64,000 nucleotides of DNA. Origin: Candidatus Geothrix skivensis (GTDB taxonomy: Bacteria; Acidobacteriota; Holophagae; Holophagales; Holophagaceae). This document shows, in pieces, positions 16,668 through 25,139 of this stretch; within the stretch, counting starts at the first letter, position 1; the number at the start of each line of letters is the position of its first letter. The position numbers and the translations under genes are program-made. The DNA is taken from assembly GCA_016721195.1 (NCBI GenBank), contig JADKIO010000013.1, forward strand, positions 178,383 through 242,382, in the 5' to 3' direction. The notes under the pieces were generated by a model. It had not been told where the DNA came from. It saw only the letters and a program-made list of their open reading frames with translations, and did not search any database.

Positions 16668-17834
16668 ATGCTGCTGCTCATCAAGAACGCCGATGTCTAC
16701 GCCCCCGAGGCCGCGGGCCGTTGCGACCTGCTCCTGGGCGGCGGGAAGATCCTCCGGATGGAGCCGGATATCCGGATTCCGCGAAAATACTGCGAGGTGA
16801 TCGAAGCCCGGAACCTGGTGGCCGTGCCCGGCTTCATCGACGGCCACGTGCACATCATGGGCGGCGGCGGCGAGGGCGGCTTCGCCACCCGCACGCCGGG
16901 CCTGCCCCTCACGGATGCCATCCGGGGCGGCGTCACCACGGTGGTGGGCTGCCTGGGCACCGACGGCTACACCCGGCACATGGCGGGCCTGCTGGCCAAG
17001 GCCAAGGGCCTGGAGGAGGAGGGCATCAGCACCTTCGTGTACTCCGGCTCGTACGGCCTGCCCCTGCGCACCCTCCTGCCCAGCCTCGAAGAGGACCTGC
17101 TCTTCATCGACAAGGTCATCGGCGCCGGGGAGGTGGCGCTCTCCGACCACCGCTCCAGCCAGCCCACCTTCGAGGCCTTCGTGCAGGTGGTGGCCATGGC
17201 CCGGCGGGGCGGCCTGCTTTCGGGCAAGGCGGGGGTCGTGAACGTGCACCTGGGCGACGGGCCCCGGGGCCTCGACTTCCTGCGCCGGGTCATCGCCGAG
17301 ACTGAGCTCATGGCCCACCAGATGCTGCCCACCCACATCAACCGCAACCCGCATCTGTTCGAGGAGGGCATCGCCTACGCGAAGGCCGGTGGCTTCGTGG
17401 ACTTCACCACCTCGACCCTGGCCTCTTACCTCAAGGACGGCGAGATCCCCTGCCCCAAGGCCCTGCGCCGCATGCTGGAGGCGGGCGTGGATCCGGGCCA
17501 CATCACCTTCACTTCGGACGGCCAAGGCAGCCTGCCGGACTGGGACGACAGCGGCCGCCTGCTGGAAGTCTCCGTGGGCCGGGTCACCTCGCTGTTCCCG
17601 GCGGTGCGCCAAGCGGTGCTGGAGGAGGGCATCCCCCTGGAGACCGCCCTGCGCGTGATCACTTCCAACCCGGCCCGCATCCTCAAACTGAAGGCCAAGG
17701 GCCGCCTGGCAACCGGCCTGGACGCGGATGTCGTGCTGGTGGATCCTAAAGACTTGGAGGTCCGCACCGTCATCGCCAAGGGGCGGCTGCTCATGAAGGC
17801 GGGCAAGGTGCTGGCCAAGGGGTTGTTCGAGTAG
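16668..17834 (+). CDS. iadA: Isoaspartyl (beta-aspartyl) dipeptidase
   Basis: A 388-residue amidohydrolase, matching the 390 of E. coli IadA. Visible motifs are GFIDGHVHIMGGGGEGG (metal histidines and the substrate loop), LSDHRSS, THINRNP and TSDGQGSLP (catalytic aspartate region). There is no signal peptide, so it acts in the cytoplasm. It hydrolyses beta-aspartyl dipeptides such as beta-Asp-Arg or beta-Asp-Lys, which is the second step of cyanophycin breakdown. Its place 31 bp after two exported peptidases supports that role. Confidence 0.93.
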   Translation: MLLLIKNADVYAPEAAGRCDLLLGGGKILRMEPDIRIPRKYCEVIEARNLVAVPGFIDGHVHIMGGGGEGGFATRTPGLPLTDAIRGGVTTVVGCLGTDGYTRHMAGLLAKAKGLEEEGISTFVYSGSYGLPLRTLLPSLEEDLLFIDKVIGAGEVALSDHRSSQPTFEAFVQVVAMARRGGLLSGKAGVVNVHLGDGPRGLDFLRRVIAETELMAHQMLPTHINRNPHLFEEGIAYAKAGGFVDFTTSTLASYLKDGEIPCPKALRRMLEAGVDPGHITFTSDGQGSLPDWDDSGRLLEVSVGRVTSLFPAVRQAVLEEGIPLETALRVITSNPARILKLKAKGRLATGLDADVVLVDPKDLEVRTVIAKGRLLMKAGKVLAKGLFE

Positions 17835-17849
17835 GACGGAGGCTTTGCC

Positions 17850-19049
17850 ATGCCTGGAAGAACCATCTGCCTGACCCTGCTGGTGGGCCTCGCTGCCGTT
17901 GGCCTGCGGGCCCAGGGGGCGGAGCAGTGCACCACGGCCCTGCTGAGCCCCGCCGCCAGCGCCAGCGGCCGGCCCCTGCTCTGGAAGAACCGGGACACGG
18001 ACGCCCTCTCCAACAAGGTGATCCTCGTGCGCGAGCAGCCCCACGCGTACCTGGCCCTCGTGGACGCCGACGACGCCAGCGGGCGGCGCGCCTACGCGGG
18101 CCTCAATGCCGCCGGCTTCGCCATCATGAACACCGTGGCCTACAACCTGCCGGGGGCCCAGAGCGGGGACCTCAAGGATCTGGAGGGCAGCGTCATGGCG
18201 GATGCCCTGCGGACCTGCCGCACCGTGGCGGACTTCGAGGCCTACCTCAAGGCCAACCAGGGTCCGGGCCTGGGCTGCCAGACCAACTTCGGCGTCTTCG
18301 ACGCCACGGGGCGGACCGTCCTCTTCGAGGTCCACAACCGGGGCTACAGCCTCCTGGAGGCCGCGGCTGCGCCGGGGCAGTACCTCGTCAATTCCAACTG
18401 GTCCCGCTCGGGCCGCAAGGGCAAGGGCGCGGGGTACCTCCGCTTCGAGCGGGCCACGGAGCTGCTGGCTGCTCTCCCGCTGGAACAGCGGAATCCCCGG
18501 GAGATTTTCAGCCGCCTGGCCCGGGATACCGGCCACGTGCTGCTGCGGACGCCCACCCTCCCCGACCTGAAGGCCCTCCCGGCCCAGCCCCGCTGGATCC
18601 TTACCAAGGACTGCATCAACAAGTCCTACACCTCCTGTGCGGTGGTGCTGGTAGGAAGGGACCCGAAGGATCCGGCCTCCCGGGCCACCTTCTGGGTGCT
18701 GCCCGGAGAGCCCGTCACCGCAGTGGCCCTGCCTCTGTGGGTGGAAGCGGGCTCGGTACCGGAGGCCTTCTGGAAGGGCAAGGAGGCGCCCCTCTGGCTG
18801 GAATCCATGCGGGTCAAGCAGCGGGTCCGCCCCTTTCCCGAAGCCGAGAAGCAGGAATACCTGAACGTCGCCGGCCTCGACAACCGCGAGGGCACGGGCT
18901 TCCTGCCCCGCCTGCTGAGTGCCGAGGACGGGATCTTCCGTCGCGTGGAGGCGTTTGGGAATGGACCGAAGACCTCTGCTGAACTGACCGCGCTCCAGGA
19001 GGAGCTGGCCTCGGCGGCCCTGGCGGCCATGCAGGGCGTCAAGCCCTGA
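17850..19049 (+). CDS. Exported Ntn hydrolase, C45-like acyltransferase/amidase family
   Basis: A 399-residue protein with a signal peptide (about 1-26) ending just before C27 in EQCTTALL. In peptidase family C45 a newly exposed N-terminal cysteine followed by T/S residues is the catalytic nucleophile. Supporting motifs are RPLLWKNRDTD, GLNAAGFAIMN and FEVHNRGYSLLEA. Relatives cut amide bonds in beta-alanyl or penicillin-like compounds. Placement in the cyanophycin-type operon suggests it cuts an unusual amide or isopeptide, but the substrate is unknown. Confidence 0.72.
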   Translation: MPGRTICLTLLVGLAAVGLRAQGAEQCTTALLSPAASASGRPLLWKNRDTDALSNKVILVREQPHAYLALVDADDASGRRAYAGLNAAGFAIMNTVAYNLPGAQSGDLKDLEGSVMADALRTCRTVADFEAYLKANQGPGLGCQTNFGVFDATGRTVLFEVHNRGYSLLEAAAAPGQYLVNSNWSRSGRKGKGAGYLRFERATELLAALPLEQRNPREIFSRLARDTGHVLLRTPTLPDLKALPAQPRWILTKDCINKSYTSCAVVLVGRDPKDPASRATFWVLPGEPVTAVALPLWVEAGSVPEAFWKGKEAPLWLESMRVKQRVRPFPEAEKQEYLNVAGLDNREGTGFLPRLLSAEDGIFRRVEAFGNGPKTSAELTALQEELASAALAAMQGVKP

Positions 19050-19106
19050 ACAGCCTTGCCCACCCTGCTTCCCGTTATCCTGCAGCCACCACTTGAAAGC
19101 CCGCCC

Positions 19107-20543
19107 ATGAACCCTGCTTCCGCCCCGGCCCCAAACGGCCCCCGTTTCCGCATGCCCCACACCCTGGTGATCGTGGGCGCGCTCATCGTCCTGGTGCTGG
19201 TGCTCTCCTGGCTGGTGCCCTCCGGCGAGTTCCAGCGCATCGAAAAGGTGCTGCCGGACGGCAGTCGCCTGAAGGTGCCCGTGGACGGCACCTTCCAGCA
19301 GCTGCCCAAGACCTACCTGGGGCTCCAGACCCTCTTCCTGGCACCCATCAAGGGCTTCCTGGACGGGGCGGGCCTCATCTCGTTCCTGCTCATCATCGGC
19401 GGCAGCTTCGGCATCTTCCAGGAGACCGGCGCCGTGGAGCAGGGCATCAAGCGGCTCACGGTCCACGTGCGGCGCTACCCGCTCCTGGAGATGCTCTTCA
19501 TCCCCGTGCTCATGACCGTCTTCTCCCTGGCCGGGGCCGTGTTCGGCATGGCGGAGGAGCTGATCCCCCTGGTGATGATCTTCATCGCCCTCTCCCGGTC
19601 CCTGGGCTACGACTCCATCGTGGGCACCGCCATCCCCTTCCTGGGGGCCGCCGCGGGCTTCGCCTGCGCCTTCTTCAATCCCTTCACCGTGGGGGTGGCC
19701 CAGGGCATCGCGGGCGTGCCCATCTACTCAGGCCTGGCCTACCGGGTGGTGGCCTGGGTGGTGGCCACCAGCGTGGTCATCGCCTATGTCATGGTCTACG
19801 CCGCCAAGATCAAGAAGAACCCGGAGCTGAGCCCGGTCCGGGACCTGGACCTGGCCCGGGAATCCCACGCCACCGCCGGCACCGACGAAACCTGGAACGC
19901 CTCCCACATCCTCGCCCTCCTGACCTTCCTGGCAGCCCTCCTCCTGCTGGTCTACGGCGTGCTGAAGTTCCACTGGTACCTGGAGCCCATCGCGGCCCTC
20001 TTCCTGGGCATGGGCATCCTCATCGGCCTGCTCTCCCGCATGGATCCCAGCACCATCGCGAAGCACTTCGTCGCCGGAGCCAAGGACATGGTGGGCGTGG
20101 TCTTCATCGTGGCCTGCGCCCGGGCCCTCCTCGTCATCGCCAACGACGCGAAGATCATGGACACCCTGCTGCTCTACGGTTCCAACGCCATCCGCGTGCT
20201 GCCCCATGCCATGACCGCCCAGGTGATGTTCCTGGTGCAGTGCGTCATCAACTTCTTCATCCACTCGGGCACCTCCCAGGCGGCCCTCACCATGCCCGTC
20301 ATGGCGCCCCTTTCGGATCTGGTGGGCATCACGCGCCAGACCTGCGTCTACAGCTTCGCCCTCTCCGAGCTCATCAACCCCATCCTGCCCACCAGCGCCG
20401 TCACCATGGGCATCCTGGGCGCGGCAAAAATCCCCTGGGAACGGTGGGCCCGCTGGTTCCTGCCCCTCATGCTCATCCTCGTGGTGCTGGCCTTCCTGCT
20501 GCTGATCCCCCCAACCCTGTTCTTCTACTGGGGCCCGGTGTGA
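19107..20543 (+). CDS. YfcC-family membrane permease
   Basis: A 478-residue integral membrane protein with about 12 helices. It shows the features of the YfcC/C4-dicarboxylate anaerobic carrier family: SWLVPSGEFQRI near the N-terminus, GMAEELIPLVMIF, and NFFIHSGTSQAALTMPVMAPL in the second half. Members carry amino acids, peptides or dicarboxylates; substrates are poorly known. Between dipeptidase and peptidase genes it is a candidate importer of the dipeptide or amino-acid product. The ATG at 19107 is preferred over an in-frame ATG 51 bp upstream because it starts closer to the first helix. Confidence 0.82.
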   Translation: MNPASAPAPNGPRFRMPHTLVIVGALIVLVLVLSWLVPSGEFQRIEKVLPDGSRLKVPVDGTFQQLPKTYLGLQTLFLAPIKGFLDGAGLISFLLIIGGSFGIFQETGAVEQGIKRLTVHVRRYPLLEMLFIPVLMTVFSLAGAVFGMAEELIPLVMIFIALSRSLGYDSIVGTAIPFLGAAAGFACAFFNPFTVGVAQGIAGVPIYSGLAYRVVAWVVATSVVIAYVMVYAAKIKKNPELSPVRDLDLARESHATAGTDETWNASHILALLTFLAALLLLVYGVLKFHWYLEPIAALFLGMGILIGLLSRMDPSTIAKHFVAGAKDMVGVVFIVACARALLVIANDAKIMDTLLLYGSNAIRVLPHAMTAQVMFLVQCVINFFIHSGTSQAALTMPVMAPLSDLVGITRQTCVYSFALSELINPILPTSAVTMGILGAAKIPWERWARWFLPLMLILVVLAFLLLIPPTLFFYWGPV

Positions 20544-22093
20544 GGGGGAAGGGCCTGCCTGCGCTGACGCTGCTGCTGCTCCTAGCGGGTTCCGGCCTGG
20601 CCCAGGAAGCCGGCGGAGACTTCATCCGCGCCCACCGGCCGGAGCCCCTCCCCGCGTCCCTGGCCAAGGCCCTGGACGGCCTGGAAACGGCCCGCCTCAC
20701 GAAGCACATGGCCTACCTCAGCGATCCGCGCCGGGAGGGCCGGGGGCTGGGCACCCGGGGCCTGGAGGCCACGGTGCGGTACCTGGAAGGTCAGCTGAAG
20801 GCCGCCGGCCTGGCCCCCCTCGGGGCCTCTTACCGGCAGCCCGTGCCGATGCGTGAGGTCCGACCGGTTGGGGGTTCCATCGCGCTTCGCCTCGGTTCGG
20901 AGTCCTTCACCTTCCGGGCGGGCCGGGAGGCCATCCTGCCCGCCCTCGCCCCCGGTACCCTCGCGGGTCCCCTGGTCTTCGTCGGCTTCGGCATCCAGGA
21001 GCCCGCGCTGGGTCACGACGACTACCGTGGACTGGATGTGAGAGGGAAGGTGGTGGTCTTCCTGGAGGGCTGCCCGACCGGCGAGGACTGGCGGAAGCCC
21101 GACCTGATCGAGAAGTACGACTCGCCCCGGCGGGCGGATCGCTACGATGCGCGGCTGGCCCTGCTGGAAAAGCTGGGCGCCAGGGCCGCCATCGCCCTGG
21201 AGGAGGGGCTGGAGCGGCGCATCGCAGCGGGCAAGGAACCCGCTCTGCCCTACTTCCTGGCGGCCCGAGACAAACCCGCTCCGGGCGCGCCCCCCCTCGG
21301 ACGGGTGGCCCTCGCTGCCGGCCTCCGGGAGCGACTCACGACCCGGGCCGAGGGCCGTGGGACCCTGACGGTCCAAGGTCGGGTGCGTGCCATCCGGGGC
21401 TTCAACGTGCTGGGCAGGCTGGAGGGGACTGACCCGAAGCTGCGCCAGGAGGCCATCCTCCTCGGGGCCCACATGGACCATCTGGGCATGCCCGGCGGAG
21501 TGCTGCATCCCGGTGCGGACGACAACGCTTCCGGTGTGTCGGCCCTGCTGGAGATCGCCCGCTCGCTGGCCGCACGTCCGCACCGGCCGCGGCGCACCCT
21601 CCTCTTCGCCTTCTGGACCGGCGAGGAGGAGGGCAAGTTCGGCTCGAACCACTTCACCCGCCACCCCCGGTGGCCCCTGGCGGATACAAAGGCCTACCTG
21701 AACCTGGACATGATCGGGCACCCCTGGACGCCCGCGGAGCTGCGGGCCCTGGTGGTGGAGGCGAAGGCGCCCAAGGGCTTCCTGGAGGGGCTCGACCCGG
21801 CCCACTTCGCAGAGCCGGGGCCGTCCTCCGCACACCGGGACCTGGGCCCCATCCTCGCCCAGGCCGGCCGGGGCACGGGCATGTCCCTGCACCTGGACTG
21901 GACCGATGGCAAGCACGGCGGCAGCGACTACCGGGCCTTCGCCCGGCTGAACCTGCCCTTTGTCCGCTTCTTCGGCAGCTACTTCCCCGACTACCACAGG
22001 CCCGGGGATACGCTCGACCAGTTGGACCCCGAACAGGTGAAGCGCATGGCCCGACTCGTGCTAACCACCGCATGGTTGCTCGCGGATCGGTGA
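20540..22093 (+). CDS. Secreted M28-family zinc aminopeptidase
   Basis: A 517-residue protein with a signal peptide (about 1-20). A PA-like insert (about 130-250) precedes a C-terminal M28 catalytic domain. Dizinc motifs are LGAHMDHLG, GADDNASG, WTGEEEGKFG, NLDMIGH and a final DYHRPGDT histidine. It releases N-terminal amino acids from peptides in the periplasm. The GTG start overlaps the permease stop (GTGA), so it is the last gene of the peptide-degradation run. A fully different substrate is possible, as M28 enzymes are broad. Confidence 0.88.
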   Translation: MRGKGLPALTLLLLLAGSGLAQEAGGDFIRAHRPEPLPASLAKALDGLETARLTKHMAYLSDPRREGRGLGTRGLEATVRYLEGQLKAAGLAPLGASYRQPVPMREVRPVGGSIALRLGSESFTFRAGREAILPALAPGTLAGPLVFVGFGIQEPALGHDDYRGLDVRGKVVVFLEGCPTGEDWRKPDLIEKYDSPRRADRYDARLALLEKLGARAAIALEEGLERRIAAGKEPALPYFLAARDKPAPGAPPLGRVALAAGLRERLTTRAEGRGTLTVQGRVRAIRGFNVLGRLEGTDPKLRQEAILLGAHMDHLGMPGGVLHPGADDNASGVSALLEIARSLAARPHRPRRTLLFAFWTGEEEGKFGSNHFTRHPRWPLADTKAYLNLDMIGHPWTPAELRALVVEAKAPKGFLEGLDPAHFAEPGPSSAHRDLGPILAQAGRGTGMSLHLDWTDGKHGGSDYRAFARLNLPFVRFFGSYFPDYHRPGDTLDQLDPEQVKRMARLVLTTAWLLADR

Positions 22094-22095
22094 AG

Positions 22096-22320
22096 CGATG
22101 GGTGCCTGATGCCACTGGGCAATTGGATCCGAGCGACCATCTGCCGTTGATTGGTTCTAGATTTTCTTCATCGGTGTGCATCGGTGTTTATCAGTGGTTC
22201 ATGTTGTTTTTCCTTGAACCACCGACGGCCAATGAAGCTCAGCCACCGATGAACCCCGATAAACACCGATGAAAGCCTGATGCCAGTCCTGCAATATCGG
22301 TGGATGATCACTCGATTCGG
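22096..22320. repeat. ATCGGTG-type inverted and direct repeats between convergent genes
   Basis: The left arm (22165-22204) has CATCGGTGTGCATCGGTG followed by TTTATCAGTGGTTCATG. The right arm (22241-22274) is close to its reverse complement, ending ACACCGATGAAAG. Two imperfect direct copies of GCCTGATGCCA...CAAT lie outside the arms near 22112 and 22277. The word GATTCGGAAAGCAG at the right end also occurs at 9179 beside the other periodic repeat. It separates the M28 peptidase and capA-like genes and may be a bidirectional terminator. Confidence 0.6.
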
Positions 22321-22328
22321 AAAGCAGA

Positions 22329-23666
22329 TCAGGGAAGTACCACCTCCGCGTACCACCCCTTGCTCACGATCTTGGTTCCATAGGGCTCGGATAGCTTCTG
22401 GATCCGGGCGATGATCTCGGTGCCCCGCTTCGTACTCGCCAGTCTGGGTACGCCGTAGAGCGCTCCCTCATCGTCGATGGTGACGGGCAGCAGCTGGATG
22501 CGCTTGAGCCTGCCCTGGTTCAGCGTCATGCGCACCAGCACGGTCTCCAGGACCTCGCGGGATTCCCGGCGGTCCCAGACGGATACGTTCGTGGGCCGGG
22601 GCATCTCGATATCGCGCTGGTGGAGCAGGTCCGCGGGGATCCGGTCCGGCGTCCGGTACTGGTAGATGAAGTCCCCCAGGCTGTAGAAGATGGGCCGCCC
22701 CTTGTAGATCTCGATGCCCCGCAGCACGTGGGGGCCGGTGCCGAGCACCATGTCCGCCCCGGCCTCGATGGCGCGGCGGAACATGATCTCCTCGTTGGGC
22801 GGGGTCCTGTCCTGGATGCCGAAAGCCCGGTGGTGGGTCACGTCGTGGTTGTGCAGGGACACCAGCAGCAGGTCGGTCTTGCGCCGGGCCAGGAGGATGT
22901 CGTCCTCCATGGCGGCCACGTCCGACTCCAGGGGCCCTTCCACCTTTTCCACCTTGCCGTCCTTCGCCACCAGGATCACGGCGGGGTCGATGGTGGAGAG
23001 CGATGGCGCGTTGGGATCCTTGCTGCGGTACTTGGCGGTCCAGTAGCGCATGTAGGCCAGCAGCCCCACGGTGGTCCTGTGGCCGGCGAGTTCCGTTTTC
23101 CCGAGGGCATGGGCCTCGGCCAGGGTGGCGCCGGCGCCGGCGTGGGTGATGTTGGCCTGATCCAGGGCCTGGAGGCACTCCTTGAGCCCCTCGGGCCCGA
23201 AATCCAGGGCGTGGTTGTTGGCCTGGCTCACCAGGTTGATGCCCGTGCGGGCCAGCTCCCAGCGGAAGTCGCGCGGGGCCCGGAAGTTGTAGAAGGGTCG
23301 CTGCAGCTCGGGGCGGTCGTTCAGGGAGAATTCCATGTTCCCGTAGGCCACGTCGGCCTCCTGCAGGATCCGGAAGAGGCCCGCCCGTTCTGGCTCCTGT
23401 AGGTGGGTGATGGGCTGGTTGAAGATCAGATCGCCCACGGCCGTGAGGTGCAGATCCCCGGGCTCCTCCTTCAGCAGCTCGGTGATCCGGCCCGCCCAGT
23501 CGATGCGCTCGGCGGGCTCGGGCGGGTGGATGCGCCGGAGGTGGATGGCCCGGGGGTCGTCCTTTCCGGGGCCGGTGGCGGTCTGGGCCAGGGCGGGAAG
23601 CGCCAGGAGCCCCAGCACGGCAAGGGTCAGCATTCGGCTGCGGTGGCTTCGGTCAGTCCCGTTCAT
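22329..23666 (-). CDS. CapA-family exported metallophosphatase-like protein
   Basis: A 445-residue protein with a signal peptide (about 1-28). It is a PGA_cap/CapA domain protein of the calcineurin-like superfamily, with TAVGDLIF, SQANNHALDFG, SLHNHDVTHH, GTGPHVLRGIEIY and FYSLGDFIYQ as the metal-site segments. CapA (PgsA) in Bacillus takes part in poly-gamma-glutamate synthesis or anchoring. No capBC genes lie nearby, so here it may act on another polymer or phosphate ester. It is convergent with the peptidase operon. Confidence 0.82.
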   Translation of the reverse strand: MNGTDRSHRSRMLTLAVLGLLALPALAQTATGPGKDDPRAIHLRRIHPPEPAERIDWAGRITELLKEEPGDLHLTAVGDLIFNQPITHLQEPERAGLFRILQEADVAYGNMEFSLNDRPELQRPFYNFRAPRDFRWELARTGINLVSQANNHALDFGPEGLKECLQALDQANITHAGAGATLAEAHALGKTELAGHRTTVGLLAYMRYWTAKYRSKDPNAPSLSTIDPAVILVAKDGKVEKVEGPLESDVAAMEDDILLARRKTDLLLVSLHNHDVTHHRAFGIQDRTPPNEEIMFRRAIEAGADMVLGTGPHVLRGIEIYKGRPIFYSLGDFIYQYRTPDRIPADLLHQRDIEMPRPTNVSVWDRRESREVLETVLVRMTLNQGRLKRIQLLPVTIDDEGALYGVPRLASTKRGTEIIARIQKLSEPYGTKIVSKGWYAEVVLP

Positions 23667-23778
23667 GGCCCACTCCGGAGGTGCTTCGAGGTTGTGCGCA
23701 ATTTTGTTTCATTTCACTGAGTTCAGCAAAGTATTTCAGGCAACGACCATCGGCGGCCCGGCGTTCTATCCTGGAGCC

Positions 23779-24369
23779 ATGACCACCCACCCCGACTACT
23801 GGAACCAGCTCTACCAGGAGGAGACCCGGCCCGGCTGGGACATGGACCGGGCCACGCCCCTGGTGCAGGAGCTGCTGGGGCTGGCCCTGCCCCTGGGCCT
23901 GCGGCCCGGCTGCGGGCTGGTGGTGCCCGGTTGCGGCTACGGCCACGATGCTGCCGAGCTGGAAGGCCAGGGCTACGCGGTGACGGGCCTGGACTTCGCG
24001 CCGCTGGCCATCCACGGCGCCATGCACCGCTACGGCGACAGGGTGACCTGGACCCAGGGGGACTGGTTCACCACGAAGCTCGGCCCCTGGGAGGCCATCT
24101 TCGATCACACCTGCTTCGTGGCCATGGATCCGGTCCGGCGGCCCGCCTACGTGGACGCCTGCGCGGAGCACCTGCAGCCCGGCGGCTTCTGGCTGGCGGC
24201 CCTCTTCCACCAGGTGAAGGGCGAAGGGGGGCCGCCCCATGCCATCCCCATGGCGGAGATGCGGCGGCTGGCCGAGGCCCGCTTCGAGGTGCTCCATCTG
24301 GCGGCGGCCACCGAAAGCCACCCCCGCCGGGCGGGGCGGGAATACCTGCTGGTGGCCCGCAAGCGCTGA
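23779..24369 (+). CDS. TPMT-like SAM-dependent methyltransferase
   Basis: A 196-residue class I methyltransferase. The opening PDYWNQLYQEETRPGWD and the LVVPGCGYGHDAAELEGQGY SAM-binding loop resemble the thiopurine S-methyltransferase family, which in bacteria often methylates tellurite, selenite, thiocyanate or other thiol-like compounds. The acid residue in TGLDFAP fits the second SAM motif. Substrate unknown. It stands alone between a divergent capA-like gene and a convergent acyltransferase gene. Confidence 0.78.
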   Translation: MTTHPDYWNQLYQEETRPGWDMDRATPLVQELLGLALPLGLRPGCGLVVPGCGYGHDAAELEGQGYAVTGLDFAPLAIHGAMHRYGDRVTWTQGDWFTTKLGPWEAIFDHTCFVAMDPVRRPAYVDACAEHLQPGGFWLAALFHQVKGEGGPPHAIPMAEMRRLAEARFEVLHLAAATESHPRRAGREYLLVARKR

Positions 24370-24387
24370 GCCGGGCCCGCTCCGGTC

Positions 24388-24996
24388 TCAACCCTCCAGC
24401 TGGATCGCTGCCAGGGCCTTCATGACCAGATCCGCACAGGCCTGGTAGCGTTCCCGGCCCGTCAGTTCCGGGGGGAGGCTGGAAACATCCACGGGGGGTC
24501 CGGCCACCACGGTGATCCGCCCGGGGCGGGGCCACTTGGCGTCCCGGGGCCAGCATTCGTGGGCGCCGAAGAGACGCAGGGGCACCACGGGCACCTCGCC
24601 CTTGGCCAGGATGAAGCCGATGCCTGCTTCGGCGGCCTGCAGGGTCCCATCGGGGGAGCGGGTGCCTTCGGGGAAGATGAGCACGCGGTTCCCTTCCTTG
24701 AGCAGCCTCAGGATGCGCTTCATGCTACCCAGGTCGCCCCGGCCCAGATCCACGGGCAGGACCTGGATGCGGGGCAGCAGCCAGCCCAGGAAGCCCTTGA
24801 AGAGGGACTTCCGGGCCAGGTAGTAGATGGGGTTCCGGAAGCAGACCCCGACCATGGATGGATCCAGGAAGCTCACGTGGTTGGCCACGATGATGGCGCC
24901 CCCGGTTTCGGGCAGGAACTCCCGGTGCAGGGTGCGGTGCCGGAACACGAGGCAGCCCACGAGGCGCGCAAGGGTGTGGGTGAACCAATAGATCAT
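24388..24996 (-). CDS. 1-acyl-sn-glycerol-3-phosphate acyltransferase (PlsC-like)
   Basis: A 202-residue acyltransferase with the NHVSFLD motif (H40 and D45, HX4D), then FPEGTRSPDG (about 109-118) and VPLRLFGAHE, all typical of the LPLAT/PlsC family. It would transfer an acyl chain to lysophosphatidate in phospholipid synthesis at the inner membrane. A short hydrophobic N-terminus may anchor it. The last codons are 18 bp from the convergent methyltransferase stop. Confidence 0.87.
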   Translation of the reverse strand: MIYWFTHTLARLVGCLVFRHRTLHREFLPETGGAIIVANHVSFLDPSMVGVCFRNPIYYLARKSLFKGFLGWLLPRIQVLPVDLGRGDLGSMKRILRLLKEGNRVLIFPEGTRSPDGTLQAAEAGIGFILAKGEVPVVPLRLFGAHECWPRDAKWPRPGRITVVAGPPVDVSSLPPELTGRERYQACADLVMKALAAIQLEG

Positions 24997-25139
24997 GGGG
25001 TGGCCATCAAAAAGGGGAGGACAGGACGGGTACCCAGTCTAGGGTCTGTTTCCAAAACAATTCCTGATTCCAGCCTGACAATGCCGGACCTCGCCGGGAA
25101 CGACTCGCCTAGAATGGCTTCATCCCTCCGGAGTCCACC

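Noticed and set aside
22165..22274. CRISPR-like array
   Set aside because: Repeats are short, in inverted arms, with no unique spacers of regular length and no cas genes in the window.
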